A DNA stretch of 64,000 nucleotides, taken from Comamonadaceae bacterium (GTDB lineage: Bacteria > Pseudomonadota > Gammaproteobacteria > Burkholderiales > Burkholderiaceae_C). A program made the position numbers and the translations under genes. Location of the stretch: NCBI GenBank assembly GCA_027488985.1, contig JAIYAR010000014.1, positions 1 through 64,000 on the forward strand, read 5' to 3'. Each line of letters starts with the position of its first letter. Within the stretch, counting starts at the first letter, position 1. This document shows, one piece after another, positions 55,017 to 64,000 of this stretch. The notes below the pieces were generated by a model. It searched no databases and was not told where the DNA came from. It saw only the letters and a program-made list of their open reading frames with translations.

Positions 55017-56570
55017 TCAGGCGCTTAATGCAGCCATCTGGTGCATATCGGTATCCGCCAGCAGGCGCGACGGCTCCAGAAGTTGCAACATGCGCTTTTG
55101 TTTTTCCAGATTGGCCATGCGGGCGAGCAGACTGGTCTGTGCCTCCGACATGCGCGGTGCCGGCTCAATCGCGCTGTGGGGTACCTTCAAAACCTCGGCC
55201 ACCGAATCCACGATGAAGCCGGTGCGTACGTTGTGGATCATGAAAACCACAATACGCTGCCCGTCATTGCGCGCCACGTTGCCCAGCCCCAAGCGCCGGC
55301 GCAGATCCATGACGGGCAGCACCTGGCCACGCAGGTTGATCACCCCTTCCACTGCGGAAGGTGCCTTGGGCACATGCGTGAGCTCCGAAGGCACACGGAC
55401 GATTTCCTGCACGCTGTCGATCGGGACACCGAACTCTTCGGTCCCCAAGCGGAACACCACGACTTGCTCATCTTCCGGTCCGGCATTGCTGTAACGATCC
55501 GCTGCACGCTGGCTGTCGCCATCCAGATTCGCTAAAACGTCCTTGATGGCAGAGTGGCGGAACAGGTTGTCGGTTGAGATGATGGAGACCAAGCGCTTGC
55601 CGCCATCGATGCTGCAGATCTCAGTGATATCGGCCATGTCGCCTTCACGGGCCAACAGTGGTGGCATGGGTTCCACCAGCTTCTGGGGCACGCGCAACAC
55701 TTCGTTCACGTTATCCACCACCACACCGACCGATGCGCCCTGCACGGCCACGACCACGATGCGGCTGGCCTCGTCAGAAGCACGGCGATCCAGTCCGAAC
55801 ATGCTGCGCAGTGACACCAGCGGCAACAAGCGGTTGCGCAGGGTCATGACACCGAGCACATGGCTCTGGGAGCGAGGTACTTTGATGATGGTGTCGGGGA
55901 TCTGCACGATCTCCTGAACATCCGATATGGCAATGGCGTACTCCTGGCTTGCCACATCGAAGCTCACAAGATGCAGCTCGTCTTCGCTGGCCCCCGCCTG
56001 ACTGGCAACCGTGCTGCTCCCCAGAGAAGACAGGCCCGCAGCTTGTTGGTCGCGCTGCATGCGGGCTATATGGGCAAACTCCTGATCGATCAGCTTCTGG
56101 AAGTTCAGCACCATCACCATCGCATGGCCACCCACGTCCTTGATGATGCCGGAGAGCAGGTCCGCATCAACAGTGCAACCGACACCATCCAGACCTTCGA
56201 TCTTGCCGGGGTCTACACCCACCACACTGGACACCTTGTCGACCACAAACCCCAAGGGCTCGCCGAAATTGATCACCACGGCGCGGGAGGAATCGTCGGA
56301 CACCCGCTCATCAAAGCCGAGTGCACGCCGCAATGAGACGATGGGTAGCACGTGGCCCCGCAGGTTGGCCAAGCCTTCCAGGGTGTGAGGTGCCATGGGC
56401 ACGCGCACCACCTCCGGCACGCGGATGATTTCCTGCACCGGTGCCATTTCCACAGCAAAGACTTCATCCCCGGCCATAAAGGTGACGTATTGCCTGGTGG
56501 AGGAAGCGTTGGCCGCTTCGTCCGGCGCGCCCGTGGTAGTGGGGCGCTCGGAGCTTGTTGGAGTGCTCAT
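55017..56570 (-). CDS. cheW: CheW-type coupling protein with three CheW domains
   Basis: A 517-aa protein formed by three successive CheW domains. Domain 1 (about 25-165) has RQYVTFMAGDEVFAVEM and LRGHVLPIVSLRRALG. Domain 2 (about 195-330) has LVSFDVASQEYAIAIS and LRNRLLPLVSLRSMFG. Domain 3 (about 365-500) has VVVFRLGTEEFGVPI and LRGQVLPVMDLRRRLG. A single CheW is about 150-170 aa. A triple form could bind several receptor tips or kinases and change the array lattice. It sits directly after the soluble receptor gene. Confidence 0.92.
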   Translation of the reverse strand: MSTPTSSERPTTTGAPDEAANASSTRQYVTFMAGDEVFAVEMAPVQEIIRVPEVVRVPMAPHTLEGLANLRGHVLPIVSLRRALGFDERVSDDSSRAVVINFGEPLGFVVDKVSSVVGVDPGKIEGLDGVGCTVDADLLSGIIKDVGGHAMVMVLNFQKLIDQEFAHIARMQRDQQAAGLSSLGSSTVASQAGASEDELHLVSFDVASQEYAIAISDVQEIVQIPDTIIKVPRSQSHVLGVMTLRNRLLPLVSLRSMFGLDRRASDEASRIVVVAVQGASVGVVVDNVNEVLRVPQKLVEPMPPLLAREGDMADITEICSIDGGKRLVSIISTDNLFRHSAIKDVLANLDGDSQRAADRYSNAGPEDEQVVVFRLGTEEFGVPIDSVQEIVRVPSELTHVPKAPSAVEGVINLRGQVLPVMDLRRRLGLGNVARNDGQRIVVFMIHNVRTGFIVDSVAEVLKVPHSAIEPAPRMSEAQTSLLARMANLEKQKRMLQLLEPSRLLADTDMHQMAALSA

Positions 56571-56586
56571 GGGGCGGTCTCCTCAC

Positions 56587-58512
56587 TCAGGCGCTTTGGA
56601 GCTCGTCTGCAAGCGAAGAGATTTCTTCAATGGCAGCGGCCAATTCTTCGGCACCCTGAGATTGTTGTTTCGCGGCAGAGGCAGCCTCTTCAGACGCTTT
56701 TGCCGCTTCTTGCGCTGCTGAAGAGATTTGCTCCACACCGCGCTTCACTTGTGCGACAGCTGCTCCTATTTCTGTAGCAGCAGCAAGGATCTCACCCACA
56801 TTGCCTTCCACCACAGAAATGTCACTTTCAATCGTCTGGAGATTCACGGTGGTGACTTTGGCTTTTTCCACTTCGTTGACCGCTGTCGCCACGATTTCCT
56901 CCAGGTCTCTGCCGACCACGCCAATCTGGTCCTGCACGGCTTTCACCAGGTCCTTGATGCGGTCTGCGTTTTCCGCGGAGTCCTGCGCGAGGTTGCGGAT
57001 GTCAGTGGCCACTACGACAAAGCCTTTGCCGAATTCACCGGCACGCGCGGCCTCGATGGAACCATTCACAGCCAGCATGTTGGTCTGGATGGAAACGGTA
57101 GTGATGGCGTCCACGATCTTGTCGATCCGGCGGGATACCAGCTCCAGCTCCTTGACCTGCCGGATGCTCTGGCGGCTGGACTCGGCCGATGACAGCACGT
57201 TGGCAATCAACGCATCAACCGACGTCTTGTTGATCGCGAGCAAGTCACGTATGGCCTTGACTTTGGCACTGCCATTGGTGCCGCGCTCGACGGCCAACTG
57301 CGCGCTCTTCTCGATTTGAGACACTGCAGCAGAGGCTTCCTCAGTCCCGGCGGATTGAACCTCGGCACCTTTGCGGATCTGGTCGATGGCCGCCATGATC
57401 TGCGAGCCGGAGCGGCTTATTTCCTGCACAGCGGAAGAGAGCTCCTCTGCAGCAGAAGCCACTTCCTCTGCGCTCTTCGCCACATCGGTAGAGTTCTTCA
57501 GATCCTCTGCCAACTCAGAAAGACTCTGTGCTGTCTGCTCGCATTGGGACAAGGCCTGCGCCTGCTCGGCCACCGTCTTGGCCGCTTCCTCAGCAGCCGC
57601 GGATTGCTCTTAAGCGGCAGCAGCGATGTCTTCTGACCCCTTGAGCGCCTGAGTAGTGGCAGTGGCCGACTGCTGGGCTCCGGTGGCAATCTCGCTGATG
57701 GCCGAGACAATCTCGACCGTGTCCTTGCGGATCTGCTCGAGCTGGCTGGTGATGGTCTTGCCGTTGCGAACCTCTTCTTCTACGGATTTGGCTGAGTCAC
57801 CAATGCCGTCGGCGATGACCTTCACCTCGTTCTGGATCTGCCCCACCAGGTCCTGAATCTGCTTGGCACTCTTTTCTGAAGTTTCAGCCAGCGTGCGCAC
57901 TTCATCAGCTACTACCGCAAAGCCTTTGCCGTGCTGGCCGGCACGGGCAGCTTCAATGGCTGCGTTCAATGCCAACAGATTGGTCTGGTCCGCAATACGA
58001 GCCACGGCTTTCACAATGTCGCCGATGTTGGCGGCCTGCTTCTCCAGTTCGGCCACCATACCGACAGATGCCGCTTGGCGCTGCGCGGATACGCCTACAT
58101 TCGCCACCAAGGTAGACACTTCTGAGCCTGTTCTCAAGATCAATGCTTGCGATGACTCCACGCGTGCGCTGCTGCTTTTGGCGTTTTGCAGCTGGCGTGC
58201 AACTGCGCCCTCGACCTGCTTGAAAGCGGCCAGTGACTCTTGCGCGGCGCCTGTGGCTTCTTCCGCGCCGGTAGCTATCTGATCGGCAGCGCGTTTGAGT
58301 TCTTCGGCGGCAGAGGCGGCTTCGGTGATGCCGGATGACATTTGCGTCGTCGCTGCGGCAATACGCTCTGCAGCTTGTTGCTGCTTGGCCAGAGTGCGGG
58401 CGCGCTTGCGTTGGGCTTCTGCCTCCCGGGTGATGGCGGCAGATGCACGTGCGGAAGATGTATCCACAGCGGCACCGTTGGGTGCGCTGACGGCTTTTTT
58501 AACGAGTGCCAT
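56587..58512 (-). pseudogene. soluble tandem chemoreceptor interrupted by one in-frame TAA
   Basis: One reading frame of about 641 codons is broken by a TAA at 57610-57612. There is no frame change: the codons on both sides (GSEDIAAAA, then EQSAAAEEAAKTVAEQ) continue the same coiled coil. The first part (58512-57613, 300 aa) holds one signalling hairpin tip, [20 protein letters not shown]. The second (57609-56587) holds another, VSIQTNMLAVNGSIEAARAG. No transmembrane helix or sensor domain is present, so it would be a cytoplasmic double-tip receptor. A GAA to TAA change would explain the stop. It may be a true pseudogene, two separate polypeptides, or a sequencing error. Confidence 0.85.
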
Positions 58513-58625
58513 GGGGTTGGGTCCTTTCGGTGAGAGGTAGAGCGATCAGCTGGGCGCAATGGAAGACAACACAGCGCACCTGCCCGGCAGTTTTTCGATG
58601 CGCTGAAAGAAAATGCATGACTCGC

Positions 58626-59033
58626 TCAGTAGACGATGCCGGGCGTTGCGGCAAAGTGGGGGTCCGCCTCTTCAATAAGGCGGGTGACCAGCTCTATGAG
58701 CTCTACGGGTTGAAAGGGTTTGACCAGGTAAGCCTTGGCCCCGCTTTCCAGACCGGCTGCAATATCGTCCGCGCCTCCGGCAGAGGACAGCATCACAACC
58801 GGTATAGCGCGCAGCTCAGGGTCGGAGCGCATGGCCTCACAGGCCGTCAGCCCCGATACGCCCGGCATGCGCACATCCATCAGCACCAGGTCAGGCCGGT
58901 GCTCCCGCGCCATGGACAGCCCTTCTTCCCCATCGGCCGCCTCCAGAACCTGAAAGCCCATATATTCGAGCGTCATGCGAATGAGGCGACGAATGCCAGC
59001 GGTGTCTTCAACCGAAAGAATTGTTTTTTTCAT
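58626..59033 (-). CDS. cheY: CheY-like response regulator, first gene of the chemosensory operon
   Basis: A 135-aa receiver starting MKKTILSVEDTAGIRRLI. Phospho-Asp is in LVLMDVRMPGVSGL, Ser in VVMLSSAGG and Lys in AYLVKPFQPVEL. It is 113 bp upstream of the receptor gene. The 118 bp between its start and the divergent YdcF gene are very AT-rich, with a TAAATG-N8-CATTTA inverted repeat at 59039-59058, and must hold the operon promoter. Confidence 0.92.
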   Translation of the reverse strand: MKKTILSVEDTAGIRRLIRMTLEYMGFQVLEAADGEEGLSMAREHRPDLVLMDVRMPGVSGLTACEAMRSDPELRAIPVVMLSSAGGADDIAAGLESGAKAYLVKPFQPVELIELVTRLIEEADPHFAATPGIVY

Positions 59034-59151
59034 GACTTTAAATGAATTTAAACATTTATATCAACGTTATCAAAGTTTCTATTTATTTGCAATTTGAGAT
59101 GCAAAATTAACGCTTAATCTTTTCTATCAAAGACACTTACTCATAGCTTTC

Positions 59152-59922
59152 ATGTTCATCTTTTCCAAAATCGTCGGATGGTTCACCCAGCCTCTGACCT
59201 GGCTGCTACTGGGTTTGGCGATGGCTTGGGTGCTGTCTGCCCGCCGGCCTGCCCTTGCGCGGCGGGCTCTGGGAACCGGAGCGGTATTGCTGGCGCTCAT
59301 GGGCTGGCAGCCTCTGCCGGAGTTGCTGATCCGCCAGTTGGAAGCGAAGTACCCGGAAATAGGCCCTACGGCCGATCTGCGGTCTTATGCCGGTGTGGTG
59401 GTGCTGGGCGGAGGGACGGCCTCAGGCCGCTTGCACCAGAACCATGCCCACCCGCTGACCAATGAGGCCGGCGAGCGGCTGGCGGTGTCCGCTGCGCTGG
59501 CCTTGCGCCATCCGGAGCTTCCGCTGCTTTACACCGGTGGCGAGGGTGACCCCACCGGCGGCGGGCCGAGTGAAGCCGAACGGGCCCGGGTGTTTTATGA
59601 CAGCTTTCGCGTTCCTGCCGCGCAGGTGCGTTACGAGCCGGTGTCCCGCAACACCTATGAGAACGCAGTGCTCAGCGCCAAGGTGCCGGGGGTAAATCCC
59701 AAGGCACCTTGGCTGCTGCTGACGTCAGCGTCCCACATGCCGCGCTCTATGGCGACATTTGAGAAAGCAGGTTGGAATGTGACGGCCTACCCGGTGGACT
59801 ACCAGGCGGAGGATGTGACAGTCTGGACCCGCTACTCACTACGAGGTGGGGTCTCGGACTGGCAGTTGGTACTCAATGAACTGGTAGGGCTGGTCGCCTA
59901 CCGTTTGACCGGGCGCCTGTGA
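59152..59922 (+). CDS. YdcF/ElyC-like membrane protein (DUF218)
   Basis: A 256-aa protein with two N-terminal TM helices (about 14-28 and 36-52) and a DUF218 domain. It carries GVVVLGGGTASGRL, LPLLYTGGEGDPTGGG, PVSRNTYENAVLSA and LLLTSASHMPRSMATF. ElyC of this family affects envelope and peptidoglycan precursor metabolism in E. coli. It is divergent from the che operon and convergent with the CBS protein. Confidence 0.88.
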   Translation: MFIFSKIVGWFTQPLTWLLLGLAMAWVLSARRPALARRALGTGAVLLALMGWQPLPELLIRQLEAKYPEIGPTADLRSYAGVVVLGGGTASGRLHQNHAHPLTNEAGERLAVSAALALRHPELPLLYTGGEGDPTGGGPSEAERARVFYDSFRVPAAQVRYEPVSRNTYENAVLSAKVPGVNPKAPWLLLTSASHMPRSMATFEKAGWNVTAYPVDYQAEDVTVWTRYSLRGGVSDWQLVLNELVGLVAYRLTGRL

Positions 59923-59932
59923 GGCCCAAGGC

Positions 59933-61234
59933 TCAGGATGTCACGGTCTTGCGGGCCAACACCTGGTCAATGCGACGGCCCTCCAGTGTGACCACCTCAA
60001 AGGTCCACTCGCCCACGCCGATGTGCGCACCGGGCTGAGGTAACTGACCGCTTACCGCCATGAGTAAACCGGCCAAGGTGTTGTAGCGGCCGCGCTCCTC
60101 GTCGGGTAACTCGTGTTCAATGTCCAGGCGGACTTTGAGCTCCCCGACTGGCATCAAGCCATCCAGAAGCCATTGGCCATCTTCTTGCAGGGTGGCCCAG
60201 GCCTGTTCCTGCGCATCGGGCTTGAGTTCGCCGGTAATGGCTTCCAGCAGGTCGTGCGGAGTCATCAAGCCCTGCACCACGCCATATTCATCCACCACAA
60301 AGACCATGCGTGCCGACTTGACGCGGAACTGCTCAATCAGTTCCATGCCGGTCAGCGTCTCGGGTACAAAAACGGCTTGCTCTGCCAGAGAGTCGATGGT
60401 GCCGGTGTACTCCGGTCCCATGGCAAGCAAGCGCGACACACTCACCAGGCCAACCACGTTGTCCAGCGAGCCCCGGCACACCGGATACCAGGAATGGCCA
60501 TGCTCATCCCGGGTATCGCCCGCCAGCTCCAGCGCTTGCTTCACGGTGAGGCTGGCTTCCATCCAATCAATATCCACGCGCGGCAGCATCATGCTGGTCA
60601 GCGGCCGGTCGTCGAGGTGGAACACATTGCGCACCATCTGGTGCTCATGCTCTTCGATGATGCCAGCGTCCACACCTTCTTCGAGGCTGGCAGATATCTC
60701 TTCTTCGGTAACTGCGCGGTTGTCAGTGGCGTTCAGACGCAAGATACGCAAAGTTGCATGGGTCGCATAGGACAGCAACTTGACAAAGGGTTTAGCACCT
60801 GTAGCCACCCAGGTCATGGGAATCGCCAGTGCACGCGCAACCGTCTCGGGATAGAGCTGCCCGATGCGCTTGGGCACCAGCTCGCCGAACAGGATGGTGA
60901 TAAAGGTGATGCCGGTCACCACCAATGCGGTAGCAGACACCTCGGCCACCCGCTGCGACATGGTGAAATGGGTAGACAACCACAGCGCCACGCCGTCGCT
61001 GAACGCGGCCTCACCCACAATGCCGTTGAGCATGCCGATGGAAGTAATGCCCACCTGCACCACGGACAAGAACTGCGTCGGGTTGTCCAACAAAGCCAGC
61101 GCCGCCTTGGCTCCCTTGTCCCCCGTCTCCACCATGGTTTGCAGCCGCACTTTGCGGCTGGCGGTGAGCGCCAACTCGGACATGGCGAACACGCCGTTCA
61201 GCAGGGTAAGGACAAGAATGAGCAATAAATCCAT
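59933..61234 (-). CDS. CNNM/CBS-domain transporter-associated protein (CorC/HlyC type)
   Basis: A 433-aa membrane protein. The N-terminal DUF21/CNNM part has several TM helices (MDLLLILVLTLLNGVFAMSE, then VVQVGITSIGMLNG). A CBS pair follows (MLPRVDIDWMEASLT..., MVFVVDEYGVVQGLMTPHDLLE), and the C-terminal CorC/HlyC domain ends in WTFEVVTLEGRRIDQVLA. Such proteins act in magnesium or other ion efflux; the name hemolysin is historical. The MDLLLI start is used because the longer frame is not conserved. Confidence 0.92.
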   Translation of the reverse strand: MDLLLILVLTLLNGVFAMSELALTASRKVRLQTMVETGDKGAKAALALLDNPTQFLSVVQVGITSIGMLNGIVGEAAFSDGVALWLSTHFTMSQRVAEVSATALVVTGITFITILFGELVPKRIGQLYPETVARALAIPMTWVATGAKPFVKLLSYATHATLRILRLNATDNRAVTEEEISASLEEGVDAGIIEEHEHQMVRNVFHLDDRPLTSMMLPRVDIDWMEASLTVKQALELAGDTRDEHGHSWYPVCRGSLDNVVGLVSVSRLLAMGPEYTGTIDSLAEQAVFVPETLTGMELIEQFRVKSARMVFVVDEYGVVQGLMTPHDLLEAITGELKPDAQEQAWATLQEDGQWLLDGLMPVGELKVRLDIEHELPDEERGRYNTLAGLLMAVSGQLPQPGAHIGVGEWTFEVVTLEGRRIDQVLARKTVTS

Positions 61235-61258
61235 GAAAGCCAAGCGAGAATCGAGACC

Positions 61259-62113
61259 ATGGCAATGTACCTTATCGGTGATATTCAGGGCTGCGACAGC
61301 GCACTGGAGCAACTCACCCGACTGATCGATTTCTCCCCCAGCCGCGACACCCTGTACCTGCTGGGAGACCTGGTGAACAGGGGCCCCGAGTCAGCTGCAG
61401 TGTTGCGCCGCCTGATGCGCTACGGCGCCTCCGCCCGTTGCCTGCTGGGCAACCACGACCTGCACCTCTTGGCTGTGAGCTATGGGGTGCGCAAACCCGG
61501 GAAAAAAGACACCCTCACCAATCTGCTGCAAGCCGACGACGCCCCTGCCCTGCTGCACTGGCTGCACCACCAGAAGCTGGCTCTGCTGGAAAAAGTGGGC
61601 GATAAAGAGCTGCTAATGGTTCACGCCGGGGTATTACCTGCGTGGACAGCTACCAAAACCATAGCACTCGCCACAGAAGTGGAAGCCGCCCTTCAAGGTC
61701 CGGATGCCGAAGGCTTCTTCCGCCAGATGTATGGCAATGGCCCGGACACCTGGGATGACAGCTTGCAAGGCGCAGAGCGGCTGCGGGTGATCGTCAATGC
61801 GCTTACACGCCTGCGCTACTGCACGCCCGGGGGCACTATGGAGTTCGCACATTCGGGAGGGCTAGCCGAGGCGCCTGCGGGCTATGTGCCCTGGTTTGAT
61901 GCACCAAACCGCCAAACCGCAGGCCAGGCGGTGGCCTTCGGCCATTGGTCCACACTGGGCTGGTTAAGCCGCGCCGATGCCTTTGCCTTGGACAGTGGTT
62001 GCGTGTGGGGCGGATGCCTCAGTGCACTGCGTGTCGCACCCCTTGCATCAGGCGGGCTGGATACGGAGTTACTGCAAGTGAAGTGCGCCCAGTCCCAAGC
62101 GCCCGGGGACTGA
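61259..62113 (+). CDS. apaH: diadenosine tetraphosphatase (symmetrical)
   Basis: Hydrolyses Ap4A to two ADP. The 284-aa protein has the metallophosphatase motifs YLIGDIQGCDSALEQL, LLGDLVNRGPESAAV and CLLGNHDLHLLAV, and the ApaH-specific LMVHAGVLPAW and FGHWSTLGWL. It is divergent from the CBS protein with 24 bp between starts. Codons near 61649-61695 faintly resemble the dispersed repeat, but the protein aligns with E. coli ApaH there without a gap. Confidence 0.96.
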   Translation: MAMYLIGDIQGCDSALEQLTRLIDFSPSRDTLYLLGDLVNRGPESAAVLRRLMRYGASARCLLGNHDLHLLAVSYGVRKPGKKDTLTNLLQADDAPALLHWLHHQKLALLEKVGDKELLMVHAGVLPAWTATKTIALATEVEAALQGPDAEGFFRQMYGNGPDTWDDSLQGAERLRVIVNALTRLRYCTPGGTMEFAHSGGLAEAPAGYVPWFDAPNRQTAGQAVAFGHWSTLGWLSRADAFALDSGCVWGGCLSALRVAPLASGGLDTELLQVKCAQSQAPGD

Positions 62114-62128
62114 GCGAAGCGTTCAAGC

Positions 62129-63691
62129 TTAGGCGGACTTGAACAGAGCCGCAACTTTGCGCTTGGGCTTGATGTTGGCAGAGATGCCGCGGCTGGCAGG
62201 TTTTGCCGCAGACTCCCAGGAGGGAGCCGGTGCTTCAGCCGCAGGGGCGCTGGGCTCGTAGGGCTTGTCAAAGAACGGATCACGCGGCGCAGGAGCGGGA
62301 CGACCATATTCGCGCGGTGCGCGGGTGCGGTAGGCGTCATCGCGCTCATTGCTATGGCTGCGGCCACGGCCTTCACCGCGACTGTCGCCGCGGCCTTCGC
62401 TACGCGGGCCCCGGGCTTGCTCGCCGTTCTCGGCGTACATGCGGCGGCCATCATTGATGCGACCCTGGCTGCGAATATCCGGACGGTCTTCGTCGAACTC
62501 CACGGCTTCGAGCTCGATCTTGGTCTTGATCAGCTTCTCGATGTCCGCCACCAAGCGCGCATCGTTGCCGCCACCGACAAAGCTCACCGCCAGGCCGGAC
62601 GCGCCGGCACGGCCGGTACGGCCGATGCGGTGCACATAGTCTTCCGCGTTGAACGGAATGTCCATATTGAAAACCGCAGGCACGTCCTTGATGTCCAGTC
62701 CGCGGGCAGCCACGTCGGTACAGACGAGCAAGTCCACTTCGCCTTTTTTGAACGCTTCCAGTGCTTTCAGGCGCTCGTCCTGGCTCTTGTCGCCGTGCAG
62801 GGCCGCAGCACGCAGACCATCGCGCTCCAGGGCGCGAGTCAGGCGGGCGCAACCGAGCTTGCTGTTCACAAACACAAAGGCTTGCTTGATTTCTTTGCTG
62901 CGCACGATCTGCAAAAGGGCGTGGCGCTTGTCGTCGTCGTTGACGCGGTAGAAATGCTGCTCCACGGTGGAAGCTGTTGCGTTGGAGCGCGCCACTTCAA
63001 TCGTGATCGGGTTTTGCAGGTAGCTGTTGGCCAATCGCTTGATTTCGGGCGAGAAGGTCGCCGAAAACAGCAAGGTGGTACGCGTCTTGGGCAGGTAGCT
63101 CAGGATGCGCTGCAGGTCCGGCAGGAAGCCGATGTCCAGCATGCGGTCGGCTTCGTCCAGAACCACGTATTCCACCTGGTTCAACACCGCATTTTTGGCT
63201 TCGATGTGATCCAGCAAACGGCCGGGCGTCGCCACCAGCACTTCCACACCGGCTTTGAGCTCCAGGGTCTGGGGCTTCATGTCCATGCCACCGAACACCA
63301 CGGCGCTGCGCAGGTTGGTGTACTTGGCGTACAACTTGACCTGCTGGGCCACCTGGTCGGCCAGCTCGCGGGTAGGCAACAGCACCAGAGCGCGTACGGG
63401 ATGGCGGGCGGGGGAAGTGGAAGCGTTTTCGTGCTTCATCAGGCGCTGCAGCAAAGGCAGTGCGAATGCGGCAGTTTTGCCGGTACCGGTCTGGGCGGCG
63501 CCCATGACGTCTTTCCCGGTTAGCACGACGGGGATGGCCTGCGCCTGGATAGGCGTCATGGTGGTGTAGCCCATTTCCGCCACTGCGCGGGCGAGGGGAT
63601 TGGCCAGCTGCAGCTGGGCAAAAGCCATGGTGGGCGTGTCCGCGGTGAGCTCGTTGGAGGTCACGGGAGTGGGAGTCAATTCAGTAATCAA
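62129..63691 (-). CDS. DEAD-box RNA helicase (RhlE-like)
   Basis: An ATP-dependent RNA helicase of about 500-520 aa. Q motif TTMTPIQAQAIP, motif I GAAQTGTGKTAAF, motif II VVLDEADRMLDIGF, motif III LFSATFS and motif VI YVHRIGRTGRAG are all intact. The tail after residue 400 is rich in Arg, Gly, Glu and Pro and probably binds RNA; it ends in KPKRKVAALF. The start is unsure: the longest frame begins with a TTG at 63691, and an ATG at 63628 (MAFAQLQLANPL) is an alternative. Confidence 0.94.
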   Translation of the reverse strand: MITELTPTPVTSNELTADTPTMAFAQLQLANPLARAVAEMGYTTMTPIQAQAIPVVLTGKDVMGAAQTGTGKTAAFALPLLQRLMKHENASTSPARHPVRALVLLPTRELADQVAQQVKLYAKYTNLRSAVVFGGMDMKPQTLELKAGVEVLVATPGRLLDHIEAKNAVLNQVEYVVLDEADRMLDIGFLPDLQRILSYLPKTRTTLLFSATFSPEIKRLANSYLQNPITIEVARSNATASTVEQHFYRVNDDDKRHALLQIVRSKEIKQAFVFVNSKLGCARLTRALERDGLRAAALHGDKSQDERLKALEAFKKGEVDLLVCTDVAARGLDIKDVPAVFNMDIPFNAEDYVHRIGRTGRAGASGLAVSFVGGGNDARLVADIEKLIKTKIELEAVEFDEDRPDIRSQGRINDGRRMYAENGEQARGPRSEGRGDSRGEGRGRSHSNERDDAYRTRAPREYGRPAPAPRDPFFDKPYEPSAPAAEAPAPSWESAAKPASRGISANIKPKRKVAALFKSA

Positions 63692-63780
63692 ATCGGTAAG
63701 GCATAGCCATAAAGAGTGCTATCCATCCGATAGCGGGTCGCCCAAAGGAAGTCAGGGCAAACCCCGATTATCCCCTAGTC

Positions 63781-64000
63781 CTAAATAGAGCGGTTAGAAA
63801 ACGTGTCACAGCCCTTGACGCTGCCGGTTTTCAGGCCCTTGTCGAACCAGCGCTGGCGCTGGGCGCTGCTGCCGTGGGTAAAGCTCTCCGGCACCACCGC
63901 TCGCCCGGAGCCGCGTTGCAAAGCGTCGTCACCGATTTTGGCTGCCGCGTTCATGGCCTCCGCCACATCGCCCTCTTCCAACAGCTGGCGGGCGTTGTTG
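63781..64000 (-). CDS. YpfJ-like neutral zinc metallopeptidase (C-terminal part)
   Basis: Only the last 72 codons lie inside the window; the gene runs off its right edge. The segment [20 protein letters not shown], then [30 protein letters not shown] and CDTF matches the C-terminus of the YpfJ family of putative zinc peptidases. The HExxH site would be beyond the window. The 89 bp between it and the helicase gene show no further gene. Confidence 0.88.
   Translation of the reverse strand, partial: NNARQLLEEGDVAEAMNAAAKIGDDALQRGSGRAVVPESFTHGSSAQRQRWFDKGLKTGSVKGCDTFSNRSI

Noticed and set aside
56745..56790. Repeat-like GCTACAGAAATAGGAGCAGCTG on the minus strand in the soluble receptor gene
   Set aside because: It encodes a conserved receptor segment (AATEIGAAVAQVKRG) and fits the repeat only if a gap is allowed in the core.
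61649..61695. Possible further copy of the hairpin repeat inside apaH (GCTACCAAAACCATAGCACTCG)
   Set aside because: Only the left part resembles the family, and the protein aligns with E. coli ApaH here without any insertion, so the codons look native.

Overview
The window looks like chromosomal DNA of a betaproteobacterium, most likely in the Comamonadaceae (Rhodoferax-like). The evidence is the GC-rich coding sequence, the folC-SPOR-cvpA-purF-metZ gene order, the MCP and histidine kinase types, and two short dispersed repeat families that I recall from Comamonadaceae genomes. That recollection is from memory and was not checked by a search.

Left part (1-34.8 kb), mostly housekeeping. A minus-strand block reads folC, a SPOR protein, cvpA, purF, metZ and gltX, then tRNA-Ala and tRNA-Glu. 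It is followed by an ArsC/Spx-like protein, ppnP and argG with a strong terminator. Next come a periplasmic cysteine-less SUOX-fold protein with a hybrid histidine kinase, an NDUFA9-like epimerase, murB, yajQ, a retropepsin-like protein, a degenerate HD-GYP protein, plsY, a YbaK deacylase, an aldo/keto reductase, a canonical MCP, a Gly/Cys-tailed membrane protein, an acyl-CoA ligase and an alpha/beta hydrolase. A ferric-iron ABC transporter has Fur-box-like sites. It is followed by prfB with its programmed frameshift, a HAD phosphatase, pepN, fbp, tRNA-Thr and a class II glutamine amidotransferase.

Middle part (34.8-46.6 kb), a two-component signalling island. It holds a second copy of the SUOX-fold/hybrid kinase pair plus a receiver-kinase; a kinase-like protein without an H-box histidine, a receiver and a multi-PAS kinase; and a kinase flanked by two paralogous proteins that join an excisionase-type HTH to a receiver.

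Right-middle part (46.6-59 kb), one minus-strand chemosensory operon of twelve genes. The order is cheY, a soluble tandem MCP (broken by one TAA), a triple-domain CheW, cheB, a HEAT-repeat protein, cheR, cheY, cheA, a STAS protein, cheY, a membrane MCP and a ParA-type ATPase. There are no flagellar genes, cheD or cheZ. The ParA protein and the soluble receptor suggest a cytoplasmic, actively positioned array, by analogy with PpfA/TlpT of Rhodobacter sphaeroides.

Right end (59-64 kb): a YdcF-like protein, a CorC/HlyC-type CBS protein, apaH, a DEAD-box helicase and the C-terminus of a YpfJ-like metallopeptidase.

The most unusual signals are three. A roughly 45-bp hairpin repeat lies in-frame inside several genes, always in the same orientation and reading frame. 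The SUOX-fold/kinase sensor module is duplicated. The ParA-containing chemosensory operon carries a nonsense-interrupted receptor.
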